A stretch of 64,000 nt of DNA from Cyclobacteriaceae bacterium (GTDB lineage: Bacteria > Bacteroidota > Bacteroidia > Cytophagales > Cyclobacteriaceae): assembly GCA_958296015.1 (NCBI GenBank), contig CATQIH010000033.1, forward strand, positions 1 through 64,000, given 5' to 3'. Positions 47,436 to 57,105 of the stretch are shown here, piece by piece. Below the pieces are notes generated by a model. The model ran no database searches and was not told where the DNA came from. It was given only the letters and a program-made list of their open reading frames with translations. The position numbers were made by a program, and so were the translations under genes. The first letter of the stretch is position 1; each line of letters begins with the position of its first letter.

Positions 47436-49058
47436 ATGGGTTTAGTAAAATATATTTTTGTAACAGGAGGCGTAACTTCCTCACTGGGTAAAGGCATTAT
47501 TTCTGCTTCTCTGGGCAAACTACTACAGTCGCGTGGCCTGCGCGTCACCATTCAAAAGTTTGACCCCTACCTCAACATCGATCCGGGCACCATGAATCCC
47601 TACGAACATGGCGAATGCTATGTAACAGATGACGGTGCCGAAACCGACCTGGACTTGGGCCATTACGAGCGGTTCCTCAACATCCGCACCTCACAGGACA
47701 ATAACATTACCACCGGACGCATCTACAACAACGTTATCACCAAAGAACGGGAAGGAGCTTTTCTTGGCAAAACCGTGCAGGTAGTCCCCCATATCACCGA
47801 CGAGATCAAAGACAATTTCTACAAGCTGGGCAACACCGGCGACTACGATGTGGTCATCACCGAGATAGGAGGGTGTGTGGGTGATATTGAGTCGCTGCCG
47901 TTTATAGAAGCACTGCGGCAGGCACGCTGGGAACTGAGTACACATGATATTGCCGTCATTCACCTGACGCTGGTACCTTATCTGGCTGCTGCCAAAGAAC
48001 TGAAAACCAAGCCAACGCAACATTCCGTGCAAAGGCTTTCGGAAGCAGGCGTACAGCCCGATATCCTGGTCTGCCGGTCAGAAAGGCACCTGCCTGCCGA
48101 GATCAGGAAGAAGATAGCCCTGTTTTGCAACGTCAATGTCAACTCTGTGATTGAAGCGGTAGATGCAGACACTATTTATGATGTGCCATTACTCATGCGC
48201 AAAGAGCGGCTGGACGAAAGAGTGCTGACCAAACTTAAGCTTCCTTTTAAAAAGGAGCCGGACATAGAGCAGTGGAAAGAATTTTTGGGCAGGCTGAAGA
48301 ATCCGGTCGGGGAAGTCACTATTGGCATTGTGGGTAAGTACGTGGAACTACCTGATGCATACAAATCTATTGTTGAAGCCTTTGTCCATGCTGGTGCCGA
48401 AAATGAGTGTAAAGTCAACGTGTCGTGGATATCTTCTGAAAATATCAATGAAGATAATCTGGCAGAGCAACTAGGGGAGCTGGACGGTATTCTGGTAGCA
48501 CCTGGATTTGGTGAGCGGGGTATTCCGGGTAAATTGCTGACAGTAAAATATGCCCGGCAAAACAACGTTCCTTTCTTTGGTATATGCCTGGGTATGCAGT
48601 GTGCCGTGATAGAATTTGCCCGCAATGTACTTGGATTGCCCAACGCATATTCTACTGAGATGGACGAGCATACGCCCGACCCGGTTATTGCCCTGATGGA
48701 AGATCAAAAAGACATCACCACCAAAGGCGGCACCATGCGGCTTGGTGCTTACACTTGTCAACTAGCCAAGAAAAGTATTGCCTACCATGCGTATGGCAGG
48801 TCCAAACAGGTTCAGGAACGGCACCGCCACCGGTATGAATTTAATAACAAATACCTCAAGCAGTTTGAAGAAGCAGGCATGATGGCAACGGGCATTAATC
48901 CGGATTCCGGACTGGTGGAGATCGTAGAACTCAAAGATCATCCCTGGTTTGTAGGCACCCAATACCACCCCGAGCTTAAAAGTACGGTGCTCAATCCGCA
49001 TCCGTTGTTTGTACGCTTTTTGGAAGCTGCCAGAGACTATCGTGAGCAAAAAGCATAG
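47436..49058 (+). CDS. pyrG: CTP synthase
   Basis: This 540-residue protein converts UTP to CTP with ATP and glutamine. The N-terminal synthase domain begins '[16 protein letters not shown]' and contains '[17 protein letters not shown]'. The C-terminal glutaminase domain has 'FFGICLGMQ' with the catalytic Cys and 'VGTQYHPEL' with the His-Glu pair. The frame is open from 47412, but the ATG at 47436 begins the conserved N terminus and gives the usual family length. It precedes yidC. Confidence 0.97.
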   Translation: MGLVKYIFVTGGVTSSLGKGIISASLGKLLQSRGLRVTIQKFDPYLNIDPGTMNPYEHGECYVTDDGAETDLDLGHYERFLNIRTSQDNNITTGRIYNNVITKEREGAFLGKTVQVVPHITDEIKDNFYKLGNTGDYDVVITEIGGCVGDIESLPFIEALRQARWELSTHDIAVIHLTLVPYLAAAKELKTKPTQHSVQRLSEAGVQPDILVCRSERHLPAEIRKKIALFCNVNVNSVIEAVDADTIYDVPLLMRKERLDERVLTKLKLPFKKEPDIEQWKEFLGRLKNPVGEVTIGIVGKYVELPDAYKSIVEAFVHAGAENECKVNVSWISSENINEDNLAEQLGELDGILVAPGFGERGIPGKLLTVKYARQNNVPFFGICLGMQCAVIEFARNVLGLPNAYSTEMDEHTPDPVIALMEDQKDITTKGGTMRLGAYTCQLAKKSIAYHAYGRSKQVQERHRHRYEFNNKYLKQFEEAGMMATGINPDSGLVEIVELKDHPWFVGTQYHPELKSTVLNPHPLFVRFLEAARDYREQKA

Positions 49059-49183
49059 GACAGTCGAGGTTTTATCATCAATGTTAGGATATAAGGTCGT
49101 TTACCTCTTAATATTGTGGTTTGGAATTCAATACGACGATTTTCGTGTTGATGAAATAAATAGTTGCAGAACGAACATTTGAT

Positions 49184-51004
49184 ATGGATAGAAATCAAGC
49201 TATTGGCCTTGTATTGTCAGGTTTATTGCTCATCGTATATTTCCAGTTTTTTGCCCCCGACGCTCCTCCACCAGAAACACAGCTTGCGGAAGATACGGTG
49301 AGTGTGGCAGACACCCGGCAGCAGGCGGCAGTGCAGGAAGATACGGTAGCAACTGACTCGGTGCAGAGAGCTGCCAATGAGAAAAAATTTGGTGCCTTTG
49401 CCTCGGTAGCCAGTGGCGATGCCCGGGAAGTGACCATCAACACAGAAGACCTAAAAGTGAGTTTTAGCACACAAGGCGGTAAAATCAGTGAGGTTGAGTT
49501 GAAAGATTACAAGACTTATGATAAAAAGCCTTTGATCATCATAGACCGGCAAAGCAGCCGCATGGATATGCTGGCCGATACGCCCAATGGCAAAATTGAC
49601 CTCAGAGACTTATATTATCAGTCGGAAGCCCAGAGCAAGGCCATTTCGGCAGGCGATACGCTCAAGGTTTCATTTGTAGCCGACCTGGGCAACGGCAACA
49701 CCCTCACACAGGTGTATGCCATTCCCGGCAATGGCTATGAGATCGGTTATGACCTGCAAATCAGCCATCCCAAAAGTATGCTTACCTCAGATGAACTGGC
49801 ATTTAAGTGGAAAGAAGAGCTGAAAGACCTGGAACAAGACATCAAAGAAAGCCGCAGAAGAACCGAACTGAACTATTATACGGCCAACAACGATGTGGAG
49901 AAGTTCAACGCACAGGGTGAAAATGATACCAAAACAGAAGAAGTGAGCGAAAACCTGCAATGGATCACCATGAAGCAGCGTTTTTTTAGCTCAGCCATTA
50001 TTGCAGACAGACCCTTTAAAAGTGCGGTACTCACCATAGATAATCCGGCTGAAACTGCCAGGGTGGTGAAAACAATGACTGTAGACACCAAGATACCCAT
50101 CGTGAACGGAGCCGCAAGCTTCAGCTATTATTTTGGTCCCAACGACCTGCGGCTGATGCGTAAAGTAGCTCCTGGCTTTGAGGAAAACATAGACTTTGGC
50201 TGGATGATCTTTGGCTGGATTGGTCGCTTTGTGATTGCCCCGCTGTTTCATTTTCTGGAAGGTTTCATCAGCAGTTATGGCCTCATCATCATTCTTCTGG
50301 TGCTGATCATCAAAACGGTGCTTTTTCCGCTGTCGTACAAGTCTTATATCTCCATGGGTAAGATCAAGGTACTCAAACCTGAGCTGGACGAAATCAAGGA
50401 GAAGTATGGCGATGATATGCAGAAAGCTCAGACCGAGCAGATGCAACTCTACAACAAAGTAGGAGTTAATCCGCTGAGCGGCTGTGTGCCCACGCTGCTG
50501 CAAATGCCGATCCTGCTGGCGATGTTCAACTTCTTTCCCAATTCTATTGAACTGCGGCAGGAGCCTTTCCTGTGGACTAACGACTTATCCACCTACGATT
50601 CTATCTTACAATTGCCATTTACCATCCCTTTTTATGGCGATCACGTAAGTTTGTTTGTATTGTTGATGACGGCCTCCACCATTTTAATTACCTGGTCTAC
50701 CAACCAAACCAGTACGGTGCAAGGCCCGATGAAGTCTATGCAGTATGCCATGCCATTTTTCTTCATGTTTCTGCTCAATTCGTTTCCCGCAGCACTGAGT
50801 TTTTATTACCTGATTTCCAACTTAGTGACGTTTGGGCAGCAGACGATCATCAGGAGGTTTGTAGATGATGGTAAGATCAGGGCCATCCTGGATGAGAACA
50901 AAGTACGCAACAAAAACAAGAAAAAGTCTAAGTTCCAGGCACGATTGGAAGACGCCATGAAGGCCACCGAAGAAGCAAAGAAAACACGTAAAGGGAAGAA
51001 ATAG
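49184..51004 (+). CDS. yidC: membrane protein insertase YidC
   Basis: This 606-residue protein inserts and folds inner-membrane proteins. It has an N-terminal span, a large periplasmic beta domain (about 80-335) and a C-terminal group of spans with 'YGLIIILLVLIIKTVLFPLSYKSY', 'NPLSGCVPTLLQMPILLAMF' and 'PFFFMFLLNSFPAALSFYYLISN', all typical of the YidC/Oxa1 core. A lysine-rich tail is usual in Bacteroidota. It lies between pyrG and ftsX. Confidence 0.96.
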   Translation: MDRNQAIGLVLSGLLLIVYFQFFAPDAPPPETQLAEDTVSVADTRQQAAVQEDTVATDSVQRAANEKKFGAFASVASGDAREVTINTEDLKVSFSTQGGKISEVELKDYKTYDKKPLIIIDRQSSRMDMLADTPNGKIDLRDLYYQSEAQSKAISAGDTLKVSFVADLGNGNTLTQVYAIPGNGYEIGYDLQISHPKSMLTSDELAFKWKEELKDLEQDIKESRRRTELNYYTANNDVEKFNAQGENDTKTEEVSENLQWITMKQRFFSSAIIADRPFKSAVLTIDNPAETARVVKTMTVDTKIPIVNGAASFSYYFGPNDLRLMRKVAPGFEENIDFGWMIFGWIGRFVIAPLFHFLEGFISSYGLIIILLVLIIKTVLFPLSYKSYISMGKIKVLKPELDEIKEKYGDDMQKAQTEQMQLYNKVGVNPLSGCVPTLLQMPILLAMFNFFPNSIELRQEPFLWTNDLSTYDSILQLPFTIPFYGDHVSLFVLLMTASTILITWSTNQTSTVQGPMKSMQYAMPFFFMFLLNSFPAALSFYYLISNLVTFGQQTIIRRFVDDGKIRAILDENKVRNKNKKKSKFQARLEDAMKATEEAKKTRKGKK

Positions 51005-51079
51005 GAAATTTCAGTAGCGTTTATTTCTATTGATTTCCTTATTTCAATGAATCTCCTAATTTCTATCAGTTTTTAATAC

Positions 51080-51985
51080 ATGCAAGACGTAAAAGAAGTC
51101 AAGATTAGAAAGAAAAAAAAGCTGGGGAGCTATCCATACGTGAGCGTGGTGTTTAGCATTTCGCTGGCACTTTTTGTGATCGGGCTTTTTGGACTACTTA
51201 TTTTACATGCCAGCAAACTCACCCAGATCATCAGGGAAAATATTGAGATACAGGTTTACCTCAACCAGACTATCTCAGACAATGACCAGATCAAGGTGCA
51301 GAAGACCCTGGCCGGTAGAGATTACATTGCCATTACCGAAGATGGTACCCCAAAAGTTCGCTTTATCTCCAAAGAGGAAGCAGCCGAGAGCTTTATTGAC
51401 CAGACCGGTGAAGATTTTATCCAGTTTCTGGGTGAAAACCCGCTGCGGGATGCTTATGTTATCAATATCCGCCCTGAGTTTTACGACACCAAAGAGTTGC
51501 AGAAGATCAAGCTGGATATAGAGCGCATCAATGGTGTCTTTGAAGTGACATACGTTGAAAGCCTAATCAATTCTATCAACAAAAATATTGCAAAGATTAG
51601 CCTTGTACTGATGGGGTTTGCCGTGCTGCTGGTCATCATCGTAGCGGTGCTGATCAACAATACGATACGGCTGGCATTGTTTTCTCAGCGGTTCCTGATC
51701 AGGAGTATGCAGCTGGTGGGTGCCACGCGGGGTTTTATCAAAAAACCCTTCCTGTTTCGCTCGCTCATCCACGGCATTGTGGCTGGCATTTGTGCTGCTT
51801 TATTGTTATTATTACTGCTGAACTACGCCAACCAGCAGATAGAAGACCTGGATAAGCTCCAGGAACCCGCGAAGATCACCATCATGCTCATTGGGCTGCT
51901 GCTGATTGGCGGCTTTATGGGGCTTTTGAGTACTTATCGTGCAGTGAATAAATATTTAAAAATGTCGTTAGACGAACTTTATTGA
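51080..51985 (+). CDS. ftsX: cell division protein FtsX-like permease
   Basis: This 301-residue protein has an N-terminal span, a periplasmic domain (about 55-175) and three C-terminal spans ending 'TYRAVNKYLKMSLDELY', the layout of FtsX, the membrane partner of the FtsE ATPase that controls septal cell-wall hydrolysis. 'NNTIRLALFSQRFLIRSMQLVGATRGFI' is characteristic of FtsX. No ftsE is in the window; in Bacteroidota the two are often apart. One base separates its stop from the DUF3098 start. Confidence 0.92.
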   Translation: MQDVKEVKIRKKKKLGSYPYVSVVFSISLALFVIGLFGLLILHASKLTQIIRENIEIQVYLNQTISDNDQIKVQKTLAGRDYIAITEDGTPKVRFISKEEAAESFIDQTGEDFIQFLGENPLRDAYVINIRPEFYDTKELQKIKLDIERINGVFEVTYVESLINSINKNIAKISLVLMGFAVLLVIIVAVLINNTIRLALFSQRFLIRSMQLVGATRGFIKKPFLFRSLIHGIVAGICAALLLLLLLNYANQQIEDLDKLQEPAKITIMLIGLLLIGGFMGLLSTYRAVNKYLKMSLDELY

Positions 51986-51986
51986 T

Positions 51987-52196
51987 ATGGATAATCAGGA
52001 AAAACTTCCGTTTGGTAAAAAGAATTACATACTGATGCTGGCAGGCATTGGGCTGCTTACTCTTGGCTTTACGCTCATGTCAATGGACGATCAGCCATAT
52101 GGCTTTGGCTTTCTGGGGATCACCCTGGGACCTATCGTAGTCATGTGTGGTTTTATTATAGAAATCTTTGCCATCCTGATCAAGCCGGAGGAGTAA
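51987..52196 (+). CDS. DUF3098 family membrane protein
   Basis: This 69-residue protein has two membrane spans and the pattern of DUF3098: 'LPFGKKNYILMLAGIGLLTLG' followed by 'SMDDQPYGFGFLGITLGPIVV'. It is short, conserved in Bacteroidota and usually sits beside ftsX, as here. Function unknown. Its position suggests a link to cell envelope or division, but this is inference. Confidence 0.88.
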   Translation: MDNQEKLPFGKKNYILMLAGIGLLTLGFTLMSMDDQPYGFGFLGITLGPIVVMCGFIIEIFAILIKPEE

Positions 52197-52233
52197 TCTG
52201 CTGTCTGATGCCTGTTATTTGAAATTTCAACCC

Positions 52234-52917
52234 ATGAGCCATACATATGACTTTCAGGCCGGAGAAGTGCTGTTGATTGATAAGCCTGTTGGCTGGACCT
52301 CCTTCGATGTAGTCAATAAAATCCGTTACCAGATTAAAATCAAAAAAGTAGGCCATGCCGGCACGCTTGATCCGCTGGCAACCGGCTTGCTGATTCTCTG
52401 TACCGGTAAAAAAACCAAGTCTATTGAGCAATATCAAGCGCAGGAAAAAGAGTATGAAGGCACCTTTGTACTGGGAAAAACTACTCCTTCGGTAGACCTG
52501 GAAACAGCGTTTGACAGCAATGTACCAGTGCATCACCTGACAGCAGCAGATGTAGAAGCTGTCAGCGCACAGTTTACTGGAGAAATCAGCCAGGTGCCGC
52601 CCATGCATTCTGCCGTGAAAATCAATGGAGAGCGGGTGTACAAAAGTGCCAGAAGAGGAGAAACCGTGGAGATCAAGCCGCGTACCGTAAATATCAAAAG
52701 CTTGGTTTTTGAACAGATTACCCTGCCTGAAGTTCATTTTCGGGTGGTTTGCTCTAAAGGAACCTATATTCGCAGCCTGGTGCGCGACCTAGGCGAAGTG
52801 TTGGGTGTAGGTGCTTACCTCAAAAGCCTGCGCAGAACCCGCATCGGCAACTTTCACGTAGATCAGGCATACCAGCTTACCACCTTCATCGATCAGATTA
52901 AAGCAGCAGATGTATGA
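52234..52917 (+). CDS. truB: tRNA pseudouridine(55) synthase TruB
   Basis: This 227-residue protein makes pseudouridine 55 in the T-arm of tRNAs. Motifs are 'LLIDKPVGWTSFDVVNKIR', 'VGHAGTLDPLATGLL' with the catalytic Asp, 'YEGTFVLGKTT', and 'RVVCSKGTYIRSLVRDLG'. The frame is open from a TTG at 52219, but the ATG at 52234 is preferred. It overlaps the start of ribF by four bases (ATGA). In many Bacteroidota an uppP gene lies between DUF3098 and truB; it is absent here. Confidence 0.95.
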   Translation: MSHTYDFQAGEVLLIDKPVGWTSFDVVNKIRYQIKIKKVGHAGTLDPLATGLLILCTGKKTKSIEQYQAQEKEYEGTFVLGKTTPSVDLETAFDSNVPVHHLTAADVEAVSAQFTGEISQVPPMHSAVKINGERVYKSARRGETVEIKPRTVNIKSLVFEQITLPEVHFRVVCSKGTYIRSLVRDLGEVLGVGAYLKSLRRTRIGNFHVDQAYQLTTFIDQIKAADV

Positions 52918-53861
52918 TCATTCATGACGGGAGCGAAGAGGCAGTTATTGCCCTGAAGCGGCCACATTCAGCCGTTGTCGCCAGCGGCACCTTCGACGGT
53001 GTGCATGTGGGCCATCAAAAGATTCTCAGCAGGCTGTGCGAACTGGCCAGGGAGCGTAATGGAGAATCGGTGGTAGTGACCTATTGGCCGCATCCACGCT
53101 TTGTGCTGCAAGCCAATAAGCCTGACCTCAAACTGCTGTCTACTTTCGAGGAAAAAGCGGATTTATTTGAGCGAGCTGGGGTAGATCACCTGGTTAGGAT
53201 ACCCTTTACCAAAGCATTCTCCCGACTTAGTTCCCATGAGTTTATCATCAATGTTCTGGTCAACAAGATCAGTACCCGCTACCTTGTTATCGGATATGAC
53301 CACCGGTTTGGCAAAAATCGCGAAGGCAGTTTTGATTACCTGAAAGAACACGCCCAAGAATATCGCTTTGATGTAGAAGAAATACCGCGCCAGGACATTG
53401 ACCATATCGGTGTGAGCTCTACCAAAATACGCAAAGCCATCAGCGAAGGCGATATGCATACGGCCAATGAATACCTGGGCCGCCCCTACAGCATGACAGG
53501 CATAGTTGCCAGCGGACAAAAGATAGGCCGTAGCATTGGTTTTCCTACGGCCAACTTGCAGGGAATTGCATCCTATAAGCTTATTCCTACCGATGGGGTG
53601 TATGCTGCCAGAGCAAAGGTGGGCCAGCAGTGGTACAATGGCATGATGAATATTGGCTTTCGCCCAACCGTCAGCGGAATTGCCCACAGCATAGAAGTGC
53701 ACCTCTTTAACTTCGACCAGGATATTTATGGTGCCATGCTGCCTGTACATATCTACAGCAGGATCAGAAGCGAGATCAAATTTACTAACCTGGATGCCCT
53801 TCAGGCGCAACTCAAAGAGGACTGTAGGAGCGCAATGGATATATTATCCCAACATTTGTGA
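52914..53861 (+). CDS. ribF: bifunctional riboflavin kinase / FAD synthetase
   Basis: This 315-residue protein makes FMN from riboflavin and then FAD. The N-terminal adenylyltransferase domain has 'ASGTFDGVHVGHQKIL', 'TYWPHPRFVL' and 'VIGYDHRFGKNREGSF', and the C-terminal kinase domain has 'GRSIGFPTANL' and 'GMMNIGFRPTV' with 'IEVHLFNF'. The ATG overlaps the truB stop. A toxin-antitoxin pair starts close to its end. Confidence 0.96.
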   Translation: MIIHDGSEEAVIALKRPHSAVVASGTFDGVHVGHQKILSRLCELARERNGESVVVTYWPHPRFVLQANKPDLKLLSTFEEKADLFERAGVDHLVRIPFTKAFSRLSSHEFIINVLVNKISTRYLVIGYDHRFGKNREGSFDYLKEHAQEYRFDVEEIPRQDIDHIGVSSTKIRKAISEGDMHTANEYLGRPYSMTGIVASGQKIGRSIGFPTANLQGIASYKLIPTDGVYAARAKVGQQWYNGMMNIGFRPTVSGIAHSIEVHLFNFDQDIYGAMLPVHIYSRIRSEIKFTNLDALQAQLKEDCRSAMDILSQHL

Positions 53862-53926
53862 TGAAGTCTGTGATTTCGTATCTTTTTGCTCATAAATATA
53901 CGTTGTATAACTTAAACACGCAGGTC

Positions 53927-54145
53927 ATGGAAGCAATACATCTTGAAGATAAGGATAATCAGTTTTTGATTAGCATTAGTAAAGAGGCTATCGATAAGGG
54001 AACACTGATAAAACTTTTAGAGCAAATAAGGATCGAGTTTCTTAGTGGAAAGGCTAATCTCAATAAAAGTGCTGAACAGATAGGAGAAGAAATCAAATCG
54101 GATTGGTGGAGTAATAACAAAGCGAAATGGATTAAAGAGGTATGA
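53927..54145 (+). CDS. putative antitoxin of a PIN toxin-antitoxin pair
   Basis: This 72-residue acidic protein lies directly before the PIN gene and overlaps it by four bases (ATGA), as antitoxins of type II pairs do. The N-terminal half 'LEDKDNQFLISISKEAID' suggests a short beta strand and DNA-binding helix, the C-terminal half an amphipathic neutralising helix. It matches no family recognised here. The frame is open back to 53858/53861 (the ribF stop), but the ATG at 53927 gives the usual antitoxin length. The longer form cannot be excluded. Confidence 0.65.
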   Translation: MEAIHLEDKDNQFLISISKEAIDKGTLIKLLEQIRIEFLSGKANLNKSAEQIGEEIKSDWWSNNKAKWIKEV

Positions 54146-54558
54146 ATATAGTTGTTGTTGATACAAATATTCTTTTTGCTGCATTACAGAAAAGCCAATC
54201 CTATATTCGCCGACAGCTGGAAAAAACTGATATTCAATATTGTGCTCCACATTTTCTTATTGTTGAAATCTTTAAACACAAGGAGCGCATTATCAAAATG
54301 TCTAAAGCTTCACCAGAAGAAACTTATGAGCTTCTTACACATATATTGCATCAGGTAAACTTTGTTAATGAGAGTGTCATCTCAATAGGAGATATGATAG
54401 CAGCATACCGTTTATGTAATGATATAGATGAAAAAGACACTCCATTTGTAGCCTTAACGATTGCTCTTGAAGGCGATTTATGGACGAGGGATGAAGTCCT
54501 AAAGCAGGGACTGATAAGAAAGGGATTTAACCGGTTTTATGATGATGCTACTCTATAA
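54142..54558 (+). CDS. PIN domain protein, putative VapC-like toxin
   Basis: This 138-residue protein has the PIN nuclease fold: acidic residues Asp7 in 'VVDTNI', Glu42, Asp99 in 'KDTPF' and Asp117 in 'LWTRDE' are in the right order to bind metal. Such toxins usually cut tRNA or mRNA when free of their antitoxin. It is coupled to the small upstream gene. The following gene begins 20 bp inside its end. Located between ribF and a DUF6702 gene, the pair interrupts a housekeeping region. Confidence 0.82.
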   Translation: MNIVVVDTNILFAALQKSQSYIRRQLEKTDIQYCAPHFLIVEIFKHKERIIKMSKASPEETYELLTHILHQVNFVNESVISIGDMIAAYRLCNDIDEKDTPFVALTIALEGDLWTRDEVLKQGLIRKGFNRFYDDATL

Positions 54559-55039
54559 TCTGCTATTAAACGTAACACTGCTTTTTCATCCTTTCCACGT
54601 CAGTGTGTGCACCATGCACTACGCCGAACAGGATCAAAGTATTCAGATTACGCTCAAGCTTTTTGCCGATGATCTGGAGGAAACCCTCAACAACAAAACG
54701 ACAACACAAAGCCAGCAGACCTATATTGATGTGCTGAATCCAAAAGATAAGGCAGCAATTACGGCTATCATTTCAACATACATCGGCCAGCATCTGAGGG
54801 TTTCTGTCAATGGTAAACCGGTAGAAACAGCCTTTCTGGGTTATGAGATGGAAGACTTTGCCATGTGGTGCTACCTGGAAATTACAGGCATTGCGCAGAT
54901 TGATCAGATGGAGGTAGAAAACACGATACTCACCGAAAGTTTCGACGATCAGACCAATATTGTGCAGGTGGATTACAAAGGTGATGAAAAAAGCATGAAA
55001 CTTGCTATTGACAATCCAAGTGATGTGCTTACGTTTTAA
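54539..55039 (+). CDS. DUF6702 family protein
   Basis: This 166-residue protein has a hydrophobic N terminus and then 'LLFHPFHVSVCTMHYAEQDQSIQITLKLFADDLEE', the opening of DUF6702, a Bacteroidota family of unknown function often near M48-type metalloproteases. The C-terminal half is beta-rich. The first ATG (54539) overlaps the PIN gene by 20 bp; two further ATGs follow directly (54542, 54545). An M48 lipoprotein gene follows 21 bp later, and the pair may act together. Confidence 0.8.
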   Translation: MMMLLYNLLLNVTLLFHPFHVSVCTMHYAEQDQSIQITLKLFADDLEETLNNKTTTQSQQTYIDVLNPKDKAAITAIISTYIGQHLRVSVNGKPVETAFLGYEMEDFAMWCYLEITGIAQIDQMEVENTILTESFDDQTNIVQVDYKGDEKSMKLAIDNPSDVLTF

Positions 55040-55060
55040 CCTTCTAAAATCAACCTGTTC

Positions 55061-55861
55061 ATGAACAAATTTCTTGCTACGCCATTGTATTTTATGCTAT
55101 GCCTGGCGTGTATTACGCTCATGCTTTCTGCCTGCGAAAAAGATAGTGCACTTCTTATCTCACCACGTCAACAGGTGCAACTGGGGCAACAACTGGATTC
55201 CAGTGTGAGAGCCAACCCATCTGAGTATCCGCTGCTCGATTCTGCCAAAAACCCTCAAGCCTACCAACACCTTTACGGCATCTTTGACAAAATTGTTAAT
55301 TCCGGAAAGGTGCGCCATACGGAATTTCCCTGGCAGATCAAGATCATTGCCGATGATTCTACGCTCAATGCTTTTGCCGCACCCGGTGGTTACACGTATG
55401 TATACACCGGTCTGATCAAATATCTGGACAAAGAAGACGACCTGGCAGGCGTGCTGGGTCATGAGATTGCCCATGCCGATCTGGAACATTCCGCCCGCTC
55501 CATAGAACGAAGCTCTGCCGCTGACCTGGTGCTAGATTTTTTGCTGGGCGATAATTCTCTGGCCGGACAGGTAGCCGGGCAACTCACTGGGTTGAAGTTT
55601 AGCAGAGATTTCGAAACACAGGCAGACCTGCAATCAGTAGAGTATCTGGCTGAAACAAACTACAATTGTGCTGGGGCAGCATCTTTCTTCAAAAAGCTGG
55701 ATGAAAGAGGTGACGGCGCAAATTTGCCGGAATTTTTCAGCACACACCCCAAAAGTGCGGATCGTTTTGCCAAGATTGATGCTGAGGCAACGAAAATAGG
55801 CTGCGATACCACAGCACTGAACCCAGCCAGTTATCAGGATTTTAAGAAGATGTTGCCCTAA
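55061..55861 (+). CDS. M48 family metallopeptidase lipoprotein
   Basis: This 266-residue protein has a lipobox 'MLSAC' (Cys25) and the zinc motif 'LGHEIAHAD' (His134, Glu135, His138) with Glu185 in 'FETQADL' as third ligand, the marks of M48 proteases related to BepA/LoiP. It should be tethered in the periplasm and process or degrade misassembled envelope proteins. There is no C-terminal TPR domain. A hairpin lies just after it (see 55892). Confidence 0.93.
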   Translation: MNKFLATPLYFMLCLACITLMLSACEKDSALLISPRQQVQLGQQLDSSVRANPSEYPLLDSAKNPQAYQHLYGIFDKIVNSGKVRHTEFPWQIKIIADDSTLNAFAAPGGYTYVYTGLIKYLDKEDDLAGVLGHEIAHADLEHSARSIERSSAADLVLDFLLGDNSLAGQVAGQLTGLKFSRDFETQADLQSVEYLAETNYNCAGAASFFKKLDERGDGANLPEFFSTHPKSADRFAKIDAEATKIGCDTTALNPASYQDFKKMLP

Positions 55862-55891
55862 GGCAATCGCATTTACTGTATCATTTATTAT

Positions 55892-55928
55892 GCCTCTACG
55901 GGTCTCGTGACCCGCAGACAAAAGAGGC
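55892..55928. repeat. two-level hairpin between convergent genes
   Basis: GCCTCT (55892-55897) pairs with AGAGGC (55923-55928), and inside lies a perfect 6-bp stem CGGGTC-TCGT-GACCCG with a tetraloop (55899-55914). It is placed between the M48 gene and the - strand nuclease gene. It could be a bidirectional terminator or one member of a REP-like family. No T-run follows clearly on either strand. Confidence 0.5.
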
Positions 55929-55957
55929 GAGAGCCTGTCAAGTCTGAATTACACTCA

Positions 55958-56995
55958 TTATTTCTCCACCAGTTCGATATACACGGGCAAATGATCGCTG
56001 TACCCGCCCAGATATTTATTACCCGCATAAGTGCGATTAGGATGACCTGCGTACTTTCCGCTTTGCTGTAGCAGCATCGGGTCATTGAAAATATGCGCCG
56101 ACTCTGGACGATAATAAATGTCAGTGCTGCTGGAGGAAAGCAACGGCTGCGACATGATGATCTGATCCAGCATATTCCATTGGTTGCGGAAGCGATACGA
56201 GCCTTTTTCCTGACGCTGGAGCGCATACATCGGATTAAACAAATCGTTTGCATCCAGCGTAGGTTCTTTGCCATTGGCCTCCAGCACCCTGAACAGACTA
56301 GCGTCCGTAGGTTCATCGTTGAAGTCCCCCATGACAATAATTTTGGCATTAGGATGCTGGGCAGTCAGGTCATCTATGCCCTTCCGGGCTGCTGTAGCGG
56401 CCTTTTTTCTTTTAGGTGCTGATGCCCTTTCTCCACCACTTCTGGAAGGCCAATGGTTGACCAGCAAATACAATGTATCATTTTCAGTTCCTAACATGCC
56501 GCCTACTTCCAAAATCTCACGGGTATAATCGTTTCCGCCCAGGTCTACTTCCAGACTTTTCTCCAGAAAAGGCGTGAAAAATGCAGGTTGATACAGCAAA
56601 GCTACATCAATGCCCCGCTCATCGGGCGATTCATCGTGCACAATGCGATATTTGCCTTTCAGACTTTCCTGTGAAATCAAATCTTGTAGTACCTGCTCAT
56701 TTTCTACTTCTGCTACGCCCAGAATGGCAGGATAATCCATCGCAGCAATGACTTCCGCCAAGTGGGCCAGCTTTTGGTGGTATCGTTCTTCTGTCCACTG
56801 CTTCGGGCTGCTGGGCAGAAAATCCGCATCATTGGTGGTCGGATCATCATGGGTATCAAACAGGTTTTCCACATTGTAGAAAGCTATTCTTATACCAGTG
56901 GGTGGTATAGCAGTTTTGATCTCTTCTGAAGGCTGGCTCTGGCAGGCAAACAGTAAAAGTAGGAACACGGCAAAGTATTGGCTCTTTTGAAACAT
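55958..56995 (-). CDS. endonuclease/exonuclease/phosphatase family lipoprotein
   Basis: This 345-residue protein has a lipobox ('LLFACQ') and the EEP fold of DNase I-type enzymes: 'IRIAFYNVENLFDTHDDPTTND', 'ILGVAEVENEQVL', 'LLVNHWPSRSGGERAS', 'IIVMGDFNDEPTD' and 'SDHLPVYI'. It would bind metal and cut phosphodiester or phosphoester bonds, probably outside the cytoplasm. The frame is open to 57052, but the ATG at 56995 begins the signal peptide. Substrate unknown. It is convergent with the M48 gene and divergent from gldC. Confidence 0.88.
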   Translation of the reverse strand: MFQKSQYFAVFLLLLFACQSQPSEEIKTAIPPTGIRIAFYNVENLFDTHDDPTTNDADFLPSSPKQWTEERYHQKLAHLAEVIAAMDYPAILGVAEVENEQVLQDLISQESLKGKYRIVHDESPDERGIDVALLYQPAFFTPFLEKSLEVDLGGNDYTREILEVGGMLGTENDTLYLLVNHWPSRSGGERASAPKRKKAATAARKGIDDLTAQHPNAKIIVMGDFNDEPTDASLFRVLEANGKEPTLDANDLFNPMYALQRQEKGSYRFRNQWNMLDQIIMSQPLLSSSSTDIYYRPESAHIFNDPMLLQQSGKYAGHPNRTYAGNKYLGGYSDHLPVYIELVEK

Positions 56996-57105
56996 AGATA
57001 TATAAGCTTTTGTACGTGGCTGAAAATAGCTAATTTTGAAATGAATAAACATATCAGAAAACTACGCAACGGTACTTTGTGCTGAATTTGCAAAAAGTAA
57101 AGACT

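Noticed and set aside
53163-53810. 215-codon open frame on the - strand
   Set aside because: Antisense to ribF, whose motifs are complete.
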